Of a stretch of 64,000 nucleotides of DNA, positions 1 through 6,985 are shown in pieces (position 1 is the stretch's first letter; every line of letters begins with the position of its first letter). Below the pieces are notes generated by a model. It had not been told where the DNA came from, ran no database searches, and was given only the letters and a program-made list of their open reading frames with translations. This DNA is from Anaerolineaceae bacterium (GTDB lineage: Bacteria; Chloroflexota; Anaerolineae; Promineifilales; Promineifilaceae): assembly GCA_002699125.1 (NCBI GenBank), contig PABI01000078.1:62001-126000 (forward strand), given 5' to 3'. Position numbers and translations under genes: made by a program.

Positions 1-1106
1 TCGTCGGCCTCAATTTCCAGGCCAGGGATGGAGTCGGCACGGGCGGTTTTGTCCAGCATCAGGTTCCGATTGGCCTGGAAGCCATCGATTTTCTGCGAGC
101 CGGGCAGCGCTTTGATCATGCCCTGCCACACGGTGCGGGATTTTTCGCGCAGCGCCCCTTTGTAGAGCAGGTCGCTGACGGTGTCGCCCGCATTGTGGTT
201 TTGCTGTGTATCCAGGTCCAGGTGCTGACGGCCGTTGGTAAAGAAAATCCCCGACATGCGGCCCCAACCACCGGGCTTGTCCAGCTCCAGCGTTTGGAAC
301 GCTTTGGTCAGGCGGGTGCCCATCATGCTTGTCACCCAGTCTAGCTTGCCATCGCGGCCGACGCGGCCCCGTTCGTGGTTAAACTGCCACATATTCTGGC
401 CAAAATCTTGCAGGCCAGCGTAAATCAGATTGGCATTGTCGCCCACCAACAGCTCGATTACGCCGTTGTGCAGCCCCGCGGCATCGCTGTCTTGGGAAGC
501 ATACTCGTCCATGAAGATCGCTTCGGCACCTTCTTCCAGCACCACCAGGGTGTGGGTAAACGTTTTGCCGTTCACCGACCAGAGTACGCTGTGCAGCGGC
601 GCTGCGGCCTTCACGTTTTTGGGCACATACAGGAAAGTGCCGCCGCGCCAGAAAGCGCCGTGCATGGCAGCGAATTTGCCTTCGCTCACTTGTACGCAAT
701 CGGTCATGAAATATTTCTTCACGAGATCGGGATGTTCGGTTACGGCCGTATGCATATCGCAGAAAATAACACCCTGTTCCTTCAAGGCGTCGCTAATCCG
801 GTACTGGCGCGTCACGCCATCGATCTGCAAAATGTTGCCGCCAACCTCTTCACCGGTGAGTTCTTTACCCAGGAATTCTGGGATTTCCCAACTGGTCGCG
901 GCGTCACCGTTCACCGAAGGGCCAATCTCATCTGGCTTAAAGCGGCGGATATTGGTACGTCGCCATGCCTCGTCCGTGGTGGTAGGCATGGGCGTATTTT
1001 CGTAAATTTCAAACGCCTTGAGTCGGAACTGTAACATCCAGTCCGGCTCATTCAGCGTTGCGGATAATTGTTTAACTGCGTCTTGTGTAAATGTAGTCAT
1101 CATCAT
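1..1106 (-). CDS. sufD: Fe-S cluster assembly protein SufD (partial, 3' end beyond window)
   Basis: SufD is part of the SufBCD scaffold that assembles Fe-S clusters in the cytoplasm. The frame is open to the left edge, so the ORF track omits it; I translated it by hand from the minus strand. It begins MMMTTFTQDAVKQLSATL and then shows the SufB/SufD-family stretch PLHSVLWSVNGK, with a SufB-like layout (EPDWMLQFRLKAFE near the start, as in SufB's [14 protein letters not shown]). Three consecutive ATG codons (1106, 1103, 1100) make the exact start uncertain, and the RBS is weak. It is the third gene of sufC-sufB-sufD. The C-terminal part of the beta-helix is missing from the window. Assignment to SufD rather than a second SufB rests on gene order and greater divergence from SufB. 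Confidence 0.93.
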   Translation of the reverse strand, partial: MMMTTFTQDAVKQLSATLNEPDWMLQFRLKAFEIYENTPMPTTTDEAWRRTNIRRFKPDEIGPSVNGDAATSWEIPEFLGKELTGEEVGGNILQIDGVTRQYRISDALKEQGVIFCDMHTAVTEHPDLVKKYFMTDCVQVSEGKFAAMHGAFWRGGTFLYVPKNVKAAAPLHSVLWSVNGKTFTHTLVVLEEGAEAIFMDEYASQDSDAAGLHNGVIELLVGDNANLIYAGLQDFGQNMWQFNHERGRVGRDGKLDWVTSMMGTRLTKAFQTLELDKPGGWGRMSGIFFTNGRQHLDLDTQQNHNAGDTVSDLLYKGALREKSRTVWQGMIKALPGSQKIDGFQANRNLMLDKTARADSIPGLEIEAD

Positions 1107-1127
1107 TTCTAATGGTTAACTGTAAAC

Positions 1128-1162
1128 GGTAAATGGTTAACAATTAAAATTAACCATTTACC
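1128..1162. repeat. Hairpin-forming inverted repeat between sufB and sufD
   Basis: The arms GGTAAATGGTTAA (1128-1140) and TTAACCATTTACC (1150-1162) are perfect 13-bp complements around a 9-nt loop, inside the 62-bp sufB-sufD gap. A further AATGGTTAAC lies at 1111-1120. No T-run follows in the minus-strand reading direction, so a simple intrinsic terminator is unlikely. It could be an RNA processing or stability element, or a dispersed repeat. Confidence 0.6.
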
Positions 1163-1168
1163 ATTTTA

Positions 1169-2614
1169 TTACCCAATCGAGCCCTCCATCTGCAATTGAA
1201 TCAAACGATTCATCTCGATGGCATATTCCATTGGCAGCTCTTTCACCAGCGGCTCAATGAAACCATTTACAATCATGGAGGTAGCAGTTTCTTCATCAAT
1301 GCCGCGGCTCATCAGGTAGAAGAGTTGCTCTTCACCCACCTTGCTCACCGACGCTTCGTGGCCGATGTTCACATCTTCCTCTTCAATTTCGATGTAGGGG
1401 TAGGTGTCAGAACGGCTGGTTTCATCCAGCAGCAGCGCATCGCAAACCACGTTGGATTTACAGTGGTAAGCGCCCTTGTTCACCTTGAGCAGACCACGGT
1501 AGGAAGAGCGGCCGCCATCTTTACTAATCGACTTGGAGATGATGCGGCTGGTTGTGTTCGATGCGGCATGAACAACCTTGCCACCGGCATCCTGGTGCTG
1601 GCCCTTGCCGGCAAAAGCGATGGACAATACTTCACCGTGTGCCCCTTCGCCCGTCATGTAAACGGCCGGGTATTTCATCGTCACTTTGGAACCCAAGTTG
1701 CCATCGACCCACTCCATGGTGGCATTTTCTTCAGCGATGGCCCGCTTGGTTACCAAATTATAGACGTTGTTTGACCAGTTTTGGATGGTGGTGTAACGGC
1801 AGCGGCCACCTTTTTTCACGATGATTTCTACCACAGCAGAGTGCAGCGAATCCTCAGAGTAGATGGGCGCGGTGCAGCCTTCAACGTAATGAACGTAAGC
1901 ACCTTCATCAATAATGATGAGTGTGCGCTCGAACTGGCCCACGTTTTTGGCGTTGATACGGAAGTACGCCTGGAGCGGCATCTCCACATGGACCCCAGGG
2001 GGTACATAGATGAAAGAACCACCGGACCAAACGGCCGTATTCAGCGCCGCAAACTTGTTGTCATTGTGGGGAATAATGGTGGAAAAATATTCTTTTACCA
2101 GCTCAGGATATTTGGCCAGCCCATCATCCATCCCCAAGAAGATAACGCCTTTCTCTTCCAATTCCTTCTTAATGTTGTGGTAAACCACTTCAGATTCGTA
2201 CTGAGCCGCCACGCCTGAGAGGAACTTCTGCTCCGCTTCCGGGATACCTAGCTTGTTGAAGGTATCTTTAATGTAACTTGGGATATCTTCCCAGGTATCA
2301 CCATCGCGCTCATTTGGTTTGATGTAGTAAAAAATGTCCTCGAACTTAATACCGCTCAAATCTGCACCCCAATCGGGCATCGGCCGTTCCAGGAAATGCT
2401 GATACGCCTTCAGGCGAATGTCCAGCATCCATTCCGGCTCATTTTTACGGAGCGACATGGCGCGAATCAGATTTTCGTCCAGCCCCTTTTCGGCCTTAAA
2501 GAAATAATCTTCAACGTCAGAGAAACCGTATTTTGTAGCGTAATCCTGGTTGACCAGGGAAACAACTTCTTCTTCACTTAGATCTGGGTTAATGTCTAGA
2601 ATGTTTTCTGCCAT
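1169..2614 (-). CDS. sufB: Fe-S cluster assembly scaffold SufB
   Basis: SufB is the main scaffold of the SUF system, where sulfur and iron are assembled with SufC and SufD. The 481-aa product has typical SufB length and family stretches, including [32 protein letters not shown] and the C-terminal [13 protein letters not shown] region with its conserved histidine. The track ORF begins 29 codons earlier (2701), inside sufC. I choose ATG 2614 ([11 protein letters not shown]) because a strong GAGGAGG Shine-Dalgarno lies just upstream, within the last sufC codons. The gap from the sufC stop (2616) is one base, implying translational coupling. Cys residues suited to cluster binding are present ([18 protein letters not shown]). 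Confidence 0.97.
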   Translation of the reverse strand: MAENILDINPDLSEEEVVSLVNQDYATKYGFSDVEDYFFKAEKGLDENLIRAMSLRKNEPEWMLDIRLKAYQHFLERPMPDWGADLSGIKFEDIFYYIKPNERDGDTWEDIPSYIKDTFNKLGIPEAEQKFLSGVAAQYESEVVYHNIKKELEEKGVIFLGMDDGLAKYPELVKEYFSTIIPHNDNKFAALNTAVWSGGSFIYVPPGVHVEMPLQAYFRINAKNVGQFERTLIIIDEGAYVHYVEGCTAPIYSEDSLHSAVVEIIVKKGGRCRYTTIQNWSNNVYNLVTKRAIAEENATMEWVDGNLGSKVTMKYPAVYMTGEGAHGEVLSIAFAGKGQHQDAGGKVVHAASNTTSRIISKSISKDGGRSSYRGLLKVNKGAYHCKSNVVCDALLLDETSRSDTYPYIEIEEEDVNIGHEASVSKVGEEQLFYLMSRGIDEETATSMIVNGFIEPLVKELPMEYAIEMNRLIQLQMEGSIG

Positions 2615-2615
2615 A

Positions 2616-3398
2616 TTAAGCCTCCTCAAGAGTGCTATACTTTTCGCGAAGCCAATCGTATCCTTTTTCTTCCAGCTTGATGGCCAGTTCAGGACCGCCA
2701 CTTTCTACGATACGGCCGTCCATCATAATATGGACATGGTCTGGCTCAATGTAGTTCAGAATACGTTGGTAATGAGTTATGACCAAAGCGCCCATGTTGA
2801 ACTCCTGGCGCAGGCGGTTTGCCCCTTCAGACACGACGCGCAGGGCATCAATGTCCAGGCCGGAGTCCGTTTCGTCCATAATGGCGATTTTCGGTTCTAC
2901 CGTCGCCATTTGTAAAATTTCTACACGCTTCTTTTCCCCACCGGAGAAACCTTCATTTAGGTAACGACCAGCAAATTTGTGGTCGATGCCCAACATATCC
3001 ATTTTCTCCTTGAGCAAACGACGGAACTGGGGAATAGAAATCCCTTTGTCATCCGGGTCTTCTGCCTGACGGCGCGAATTAATGGTTTGGCGCAAGAATT
3101 TGGCTAAGGTAACGCCAGGAACGGAAGCGGGGTATTGAAAAGCTAAAAACAGGCCGGCGCGTGAACGCTCATCGGCTTCCATTTCAAACAGGTCTTCACC
3201 ACCCAGGATAACCTGGCCGGCAGTGGCTTCATAAGAGGGATGTCCCGCCAATGTGTAGGCCAATGTGCTTTTGCCAGAACCGTTGGGCCCCATCAGCGCA
3301 TGGACTTCTCCTTGCTTAATCAGTAAATCAATCCCCTTCAAAATAGGTTGATCACCTATGCTTACGTGTAAATTTTTGATTTCTAAGGCTATTGTCAT
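2616..3398 (-). CDS. sufC: Fe-S cluster assembly ATPase SufC
   Basis: SufC is the soluble ABC-type ATPase that drives conformational change of the SufB-SufD scaffold. In 260 aa it has Walker [10 protein letters not shown] (residues 37-45), the Q-loop region LAFQYP, the SufC-type signature SGGEKKR, Walker [13 protein letters not shown] and the switch histidine in VITHYQR. There are no membrane segments. ATG 3398 is preceded by AGGAG about 12 nt upstream. It is the first gene of the suf operon and is followed by sufB after one base. A sigma-70-like promoter and a palindromic operator lie upstream, facing the divergent sufR. Confidence 0.97.
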   Translation of the reverse strand: MTIALEIKNLHVSIGDQPILKGIDLLIKQGEVHALMGPNGSGKSTLAYTLAGHPSYEATAGQVILGGEDLFEMEADERSRAGLFLAFQYPASVPGVTLAKFLRQTINSRRQAEDPDDKGISIPQFRRLLKEKMDMLGIDHKFAGRYLNEGFSGGEKKRVEILQMATVEPKIAIMDETDSGLDIDALRVVSEGANRLRQEFNMGALVITHYQRILNYIEPDHVHIMMDGRIVESGGPELAIKLEEKGYDWLREKYSTLEEA

Positions 3399-3461
3399 CG
3401 TTCGTTTTAGTCTCCTGTCGTGTTTCTGTGCAATCTATACGTTGCCCATATACGATGAAAA

Positions 3462-3490
3462 ATTATAACATAGGCAGATAGCATCGTCAA
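3462..3490 (-). promoter_or_regulatory. Predicted sigma-70 promoter of sufCBD
   Basis: Read on the minus strand, TTGACG (3490-3485) is followed after exactly 17 bases by TATAAT (3467-3462). Transcription would start near 3455, leaving a leader of about 57 nt before the sufC ATG at 3398. The palindrome at 3494-3511 sits 4 bp upstream of the -35 box. Confidence 0.75.
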
Positions 3491-3493
3491 TTA

Positions 3494-3511
3494 TTATCAT
3501 AAATATGATAA
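3494..3511. promoter_or_regulatory. Palindromic operator candidate between sufC and sufR
   Basis: TTATCATA-AA-TATGATAA is a perfect 8-bp inverted repeat with a 2-bp centre, placed between the two divergent -35 boxes (3490 on minus, 3524 on plus). It is the natural site for SufR to control both promoters. The sequence differs from the cyanobacterial SufR operator type CAAC-N6-GTTG as I recall it, so the link to this SufR is inferred from position only. Confidence 0.6.
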
Positions 3512-3523
3512 AAATAGCATAAA

Positions 3524-3552
3524 TTGACAATTCAGTCTGGCGTTGTTATACT
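3524..3552 (+). promoter_or_regulatory. Predicted sigma-70 promoter of sufR
   Basis: TTGACA (3524-3529) and TATACT (3547-3552) are separated by 17 bases, a near-consensus promoter. The predicted start near 3559 leaves a leader of about 57 nt before the GTG start at 3616. It diverges from the suf promoter, with the shared palindrome between them. Confidence 0.75.
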
Positions 3553-3615
3553 TTTTGACAAATTTTTGTGGGAAATCTGGCTAAAATGCTGTAAAAGTAG
3601 GCAAAGGATTTTATC

Positions 3616-4278
3616 GTGAAATCAGTAACAAGCAAGGGTAACCAGAGCACACGGGACCTCATTCTTCATGAACTCAAAGCGTCTGCCCAATGCAATATTG
3701 AAGCATTGGCCGAGGCTGCTGACATCTCCCCGGTTACTGTACGTCATCACTTGAATGCTTTGCAGGCCGAAGGGCTGATTAAAGTGGAAAGTGTACGGCG
3801 AAAGGTGGGACGGCCGTATTACGTCTACAGTCTCAGCGAAAAGGGAAATGAACTGTTTCCCCAAAAATATTTCAGCCTCACCAACCGTCTGCTGGAAGAG
3901 CTAAAAGATCGTCTGCCGCCGGAAACTGTTAATGAAATCTTCATTAGCCTGGTAGAACGGATGATGGAAGAGCGTGAGGGCGAGTTTGAAGGTTTACCGT
4001 TCGAAGAACGGCTCAATTATGTGATAAACTTACTGGGCAAAGAAGGCTTTTTGGCCCGGTGGGAAAAAATGGGAGACGGCCGTTACCAAATTATCGAATA
4101 CAGCTGTCCGTACATTTCGATGGGCCAGCAGCATACCGAGGTGTGCACACTGGACAAACAGCTAATGATTACTGTGCTGGGAACGGCCGTTGAGCAGCAC
4201 AGCTGCATGTTACACGGCGATGACTGCTGCCAATTTACACTGCCGTTACGGCCAGCAGATATTCAAGTAAATTCATAA
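3616..4278 (+). CDS. sufR: SufR-like Fe-S sensing transcriptional regulator
   Basis: This 220-aa protein is a winged-helix repressor of the DeoR/ArsR-like SufR type, expected to sense Fe-S status and control the suf operon. The N-terminus has a helix-turn-helix (residues about 15-75: IEALAEAADISPVTVRHHL) and a wing with GRPYYVYSLSEKG. The C-terminal third carries cysteines in the pattern C-X12-C-X19-C-X6-C-C, suited to holding a cluster. That spacing differs from the cyanobacterial SufR pattern as I remember it (C-X12-C-X13-C-X14-C). The start is GTG 3616, with AAAGGA 7 nt upstream. It is divergent from sufCBD with overlapping regulatory DNA. Regulator class is confident; the specific ligand is inferred from context. 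Confidence 0.88.
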   Translation: MKSVTSKGNQSTRDLILHELKASAQCNIEALAEAADISPVTVRHHLNALQAEGLIKVESVRRKVGRPYYVYSLSEKGNELFPQKYFSLTNRLLEELKDRLPPETVNEIFISLVERMMEEREGEFEGLPFEERLNYVINLLGKEGFLARWEKMGDGRYQIIEYSCPYISMGQQHTEVCTLDKQLMITVLGTAVEQHSCMLHGDDCCQFTLPLRPADIQVNS

Positions 4279-4340
4279 CAATAAATGCGCCTCCTGAAAA
4301 ACCATCACAGGGGTGCAAAAACGCAGAGAGAATCGAACGA

Positions 4341-4370
4341 AAAATCTGCGTAAATCTGCGAAATCTGCGG
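4341..4370. repeat. Triple AATCTGCG repeat, dispersed CGCAGATT family
   Basis: Three AATCTGCG units (4343, 4353, 4362) lie in the gap between sufR and the DUF59 gene. The same unit (reverse complement CGCAGATT) recurs at 57561-57617 and 63681-63706, with a related form at 55670-55731. It looks like one of several small dispersed intergenic repeat families in this genome. Confidence 0.6.
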
Positions 4371-4412
4371 TTTTTTCAGTGAAACCGCCAAATGGAATTA
4401 AGGAACAAAACA

Positions 4413-4718
4413 ATGATTGCCAATAAAGAAGAAGAACTGATTGAATCTCTACGTAGCGTTATTGATCCGGAAATTGGATTAAATGTTGTGGAATTAGGCC
4501 TGGTGCGCAACCTGGACATTAACGAAGAGACCGATGCGGCCAATATCACCATGATCCTCACCACCCCATTCTGCCCTTACGGTCCGCAAATCATTGAGCA
4601 GGTGCGCATGGTTGGCGGCCAGGTGATGGAAGGTGGCGTTTCCGTAGAAATTGGCACCGAATTGTGGGACCCCTCCATGATGGAAGAAGGGGCCGGTGGC
4701 GACTGGGGCTTATTCTAA
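4413..4718 (+). CDS. DUF59/MIP18-family Fe-S maturation protein (SufT-like)
   Basis: This 101-aa protein is a stand-alone DUF59 (MIP18) domain, a family that helps Fe-S cluster assembly or transfer (SufT) and includes the PaaD component of phenylacetate metabolism. The family core is visible as SVIDPEIGLNVVELGLVRNL and the conserved Cys in TTPFCPYGPQI. The track start (4392) is replaced by ATG 4413 (MIANKEEELI), which has AAGGA about 8 nt upstream. The C-terminus ends in an acidic/Trp tail (ELWDPSMMEE, DWGLF). Its position beside sufR and sufCBD on the opposite strand supports an Fe-S role. No paa genes are nearby. Confidence 0.85.
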   Translation: MIANKEEELIESLRSVIDPEIGLNVVELGLVRNLDINEETDAANITMILTTPFCPYGPQIIEQVRMVGGQVMEGGVSVEIGTELWDPSMMEEGAGGDWGLF

Positions 4719-4732
4719 ACAATCGAAATTAT

Positions 4733-4798
4733 GCAGGTGCGGCGCACTTGCCCGACGTGAAGTGCAGCTAAACTCGCTAAAGAAGGTGCGTCGCACCT
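4733..4798. repeat. Paired AGGTGCG inverted repeats between convergent genes
   Basis: Two related hairpins occupy the gap between the convergent DUF59 and glycosyltransferase genes. One is AGGTGC-GGC-GCACTT (near 4735-4749, imperfect). The other is AGGTGCG-T-CGCACCT (4784-4798, perfect 7-bp arms). No T-run follows either one. They may be a small repeat pair or part of a bidirectional 3'-end signal. Confidence 0.45.
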
Positions 4799-4808
4799 CT
4801 GAAACCTG

Positions 4809-5738
4809 TTACCGATAAGGCTCCCGTAGTGGGAGCTTTTTCTTGTCACGGCGACGCCACAAGAACCGCTCGTAGAAGAAGCCGGTGGCGTTGGCGGCCT
4901 GGGTCAAACAAAGCATTCCGGTCAAAATGTAAGCCCGAATATCACGGGCCATCGTTAAGGGGAAGCTAACCAACTTTAGGTAGAAACCGGGTGGTTCCAG
5001 CCGCACAACCTCTTGTTTACGCTGGCTGCGCAGCCAACGATACAGCCAGGCGCCCCGACCATAGTTGAAATGCTGCCGCCAAAACGTGAACGGCCGTAAA
5101 TCATGCTCATGCAAAATAACTGCCCGCGGCCAATAGATCATTTTATAGCCATGATCCAGCCAACGGTCACACAACTCACGGTCTTCACCGGCCGCTAGAG
5201 GCATTGTCTCGTCAAAACCACCTATCTGCCAAAACAGGTCAGCCGCCACGGCAAAATTGTTTGAGGTAAAAAATAAGGCGCGTGATTCCGTCTGGTTGTA
5301 ATAATGGTACAAAAAGTCAATGAGAAGCTGGCTGGTGATGGAAAACGGATTGCGTGGCAGGGCATTTCTGGTGTAGCCACCAATCATTGCCTGCGGATTA
5401 TTCTCTAAACCTTGCGCCAAGAAAGTAAGCCAGGTCGGCGTTGGCGCACAATCATCATCCGTAAACGCCAGGTATTGGCCCTGGGCCAGCTTTGCCCCTG
5501 TATTGCGGGCCACAGACGGCCCCAGATTCGGCTGGCGATGATACCGCAGGGGCATCTCGTTCTGAAATGGCGCAACCACCGGTGCCAGCGAAGTGGAACT
5601 GCCATCATCAACCACAATCACCTCAAACTGATCCGGTGGATATTGCTGCAAAGCCAGGGCTGCCAGACATTGGCTGAGCAGCTGCGGACGGCCGTACGCG
5701 GGAATGATAACAGAGAAAAACGGCCGTTTCTCACTCAT
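4809..5738 (-). CDS. GT2 family glycosyltransferase
   Basis: This 309-aa GT-A fold family 2 enzyme transfers a sugar from a nucleotide-sugar donor, probably to a lipid-linked glycan on the cytoplasmic membrane face. The N-terminus is the classic nucleotide-binding strand (FFSVIIPAYGRPQLLSQCL), then VIVVDDGSS, NLGPSVARNTGA and the metal-binding LAFTDDDCAPT. The C-terminal half has a GEDRELCDRW acceptor region and an HEH motif (ILHEHDLRPF) shared with the other GT2 proteins of this operon. It is the last gene of the polysaccharide operon and overlaps the Wzt start by 4 bp (ATGA). The donor sugar cannot be read from sequence. Confidence 0.92.
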   Translation of the reverse strand: MSEKRPFFSVIIPAYGRPQLLSQCLAALALQQYPPDQFEVIVVDDGSSTSLAPVVAPFQNEMPLRYHRQPNLGPSVARNTGAKLAQGQYLAFTDDDCAPTPTWLTFLAQGLENNPQAMIGGYTRNALPRNPFSITSQLLIDFLYHYYNQTESRALFFTSNNFAVAADLFWQIGGFDETMPLAAGEDRELCDRWLDHGYKMIYWPRAVILHEHDLRPFTFWRQHFNYGRGAWLYRWLRSQRKQEVVRLEPPGFYLKLVSFPLTMARDIRAYILTGMLCLTQAANATGFFYERFLWRRRDKKKLPLREPYR

Positions 5739-6985
5739 AACGTTTCCTCATCAAGCAGCCAGTGGGAAGGTGGCGCCAGCACGCCTTTCTCCCCCACACC
5801 CTGGGTCACCAGCAGCGGGTAGACATGCCAATGGTAATCGTAGGCGTGGGACCAGTTCGCCTCGTACAAACCCACATCTACAAAGTAAGCTCCCTGCACC
5901 AAATCAAGACGGTCTAGCACCAATGAAATACGCCCTTCCCCCTCCTTTTCACGAAGCTTTATTCCACCTGCCTCCGTATGCGTGTCAAAACAAACAAAGC
6001 CATCTTCCCGGCTAACGGTCACGCCAACAATGGGCATTTTGATGGGTGTCGGGGCCTGGTAAGTGATTTCTACCTGCAATGGACTGCCACTTTCCATTTC
6101 AGAGACGGCCGTGCCATCTTCATCAAGCAGGCGAACGGCCGTAATCTCCATTTCCAGCGAGCCAAAACGATTCTTGTTAATTTGCAGCGTTGTGCCCGAA
6201 CTGGTGTGCAGGGTTGGGGTCACCGCCGGAGTGCGGCGGCGCGTTTGGTCAGCCATGTCGGCCACATACTGCCCCACCACAATTTCTGGCTCGCCGTGGG
6301 CCACCGTCTGTCCTTGCCGCAGCCACAGCACCTCATCGCACAATTTCTGCACCTGATCTGCGTCATGAGAAACCAGCAAAATGGTGCAGCCAGCAGCGCG
6401 AAACTGGGCAATCCGGTCCAGACATTTACGCTGAAACGCCAGATCGCCTACGGCCAGCACTTCATCAATCAGCAGCACATCGGGATCAATGTGAGCGGCA
6501 ATGGCAAACGCCAGCCGCATTTGCATCCCGGTGCTGTAGGTGCGCAAAGGATTGTCAATAAAATCTTCCAGCTCGGCAAAAGCAACGATGTCATCAAACC
6601 GCTGGCTAATCTCCTGGCGCAGCAAACCAGAAATGACGCCGCTGATGTAGGTGTTCTCTCGCCCTGAGAGATCGGGATGGAAGCCGGCACCCAGGTCCAG
6701 AAGGGCACCGATACGGCCGTTTACCTGAATACGGCCGTTGTCTGGCTGCCCCACGCCGCCAATCAGGCGCAGCAGGGTCGATTTGCCCGCCCCATTCTTG
6801 CCAATTACACCCAACATTTGCCCCTGGCCAATCTGGAAGCTCACGTCACGCAGCGCCCAAAACTGGTCAGCAGCGCGCAGTAAGTTAGGGCCTTTCACCA
6901 CCAGCTCGGCAATCGTGTTGGGTCTTTGCGGATGATAGGTGCGAAACTTCTTGCTGACGTTTTGCACCGTAATGGCAGCAGACAT
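5735..6985 (-). CDS. Polysaccharide ABC exporter ATPase, Wzt-type with C-terminal carbohydrate-binding domain
   Basis: This 416-aa protein is the nucleotide-binding subunit of an ABC-2 polysaccharide/teichoic acid exporter. It has Walker A GKNGAGKST (62-70), signature YSTGMQMRLAFA, Walker B DVLLIDEVLAVGD and H-loop LLVSHD. After the ATPase (residues 1 to about 240) there is an extra C-terminal domain (about 265-400, LEMEITAVRLLDEDG onwards). It resembles the Wzt_C beta-sandwich that binds the glycan before export. It directly follows the permease fusion (stop 6986, start 6985), so the ATPase and permease are translated together. It overlaps the next glycosyltransferase by 4 bp. Confidence 0.93.
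   Translation of the reverse strand: MSAAITVQNVSKKFRTYHPQRPNTIAELVVKGPNLLRAADQFWALRDVSFQIGQGQMLGVIGKNGAGKSTLLRLIGGVGQPDNGRIQVNGRIGALLDLGAGFHPDLSGRENTYISGVISGLLRQEISQRFDDIVAFAELEDFIDNPLRTYSTGMQMRLAFAIAAHIDPDVLLIDEVLAVGDLAFQRKCLDRIAQFRAAGCTILLVSHDADQVQKLCDEVLWLRQGQTVAHGEPEIVVGQYVADMADQTRRRTPAVTPTLHTSSGTTLQINKNRFGSLEMEITAVRLLDEDGTAVSEMESGSPLQVEITYQAPTPIKMPIVGVTVSREDGFVCFDTHTEAGGIKLREKEGEGRISLVLDRLDLVQGAYFVDVGLYEANWSHAYDYHWHVYPLLVTQGVGEKGVLAPPSHWLLDEETL

Noticed and set aside
375-1034. Plus-strand ORFs (219 and 191 aa) over the left edge
   Set aside because: They are shadows of the minus-strand sufD reading frame, which shows a clear SufD sequence when translated by hand.
3555-3587. TTGACA/TAAAAT as the sufR promoter
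   Set aside because: The spacing is 21 bp, too long. The TTGACA-17-TATACT pair at 3524-3552 is better.
4733-4798. AGGTGCG hairpins as an intrinsic terminator
   Set aside because: The arms are fair but no T-run follows on either strand, so I kept them only as repeats.
5978-6667. Long plus-strand ORF (229 aa) opposite the Wzt gene
   Set aside because: It has no recognisable domain and lies antisense to a full-length, well-conserved ATPase.
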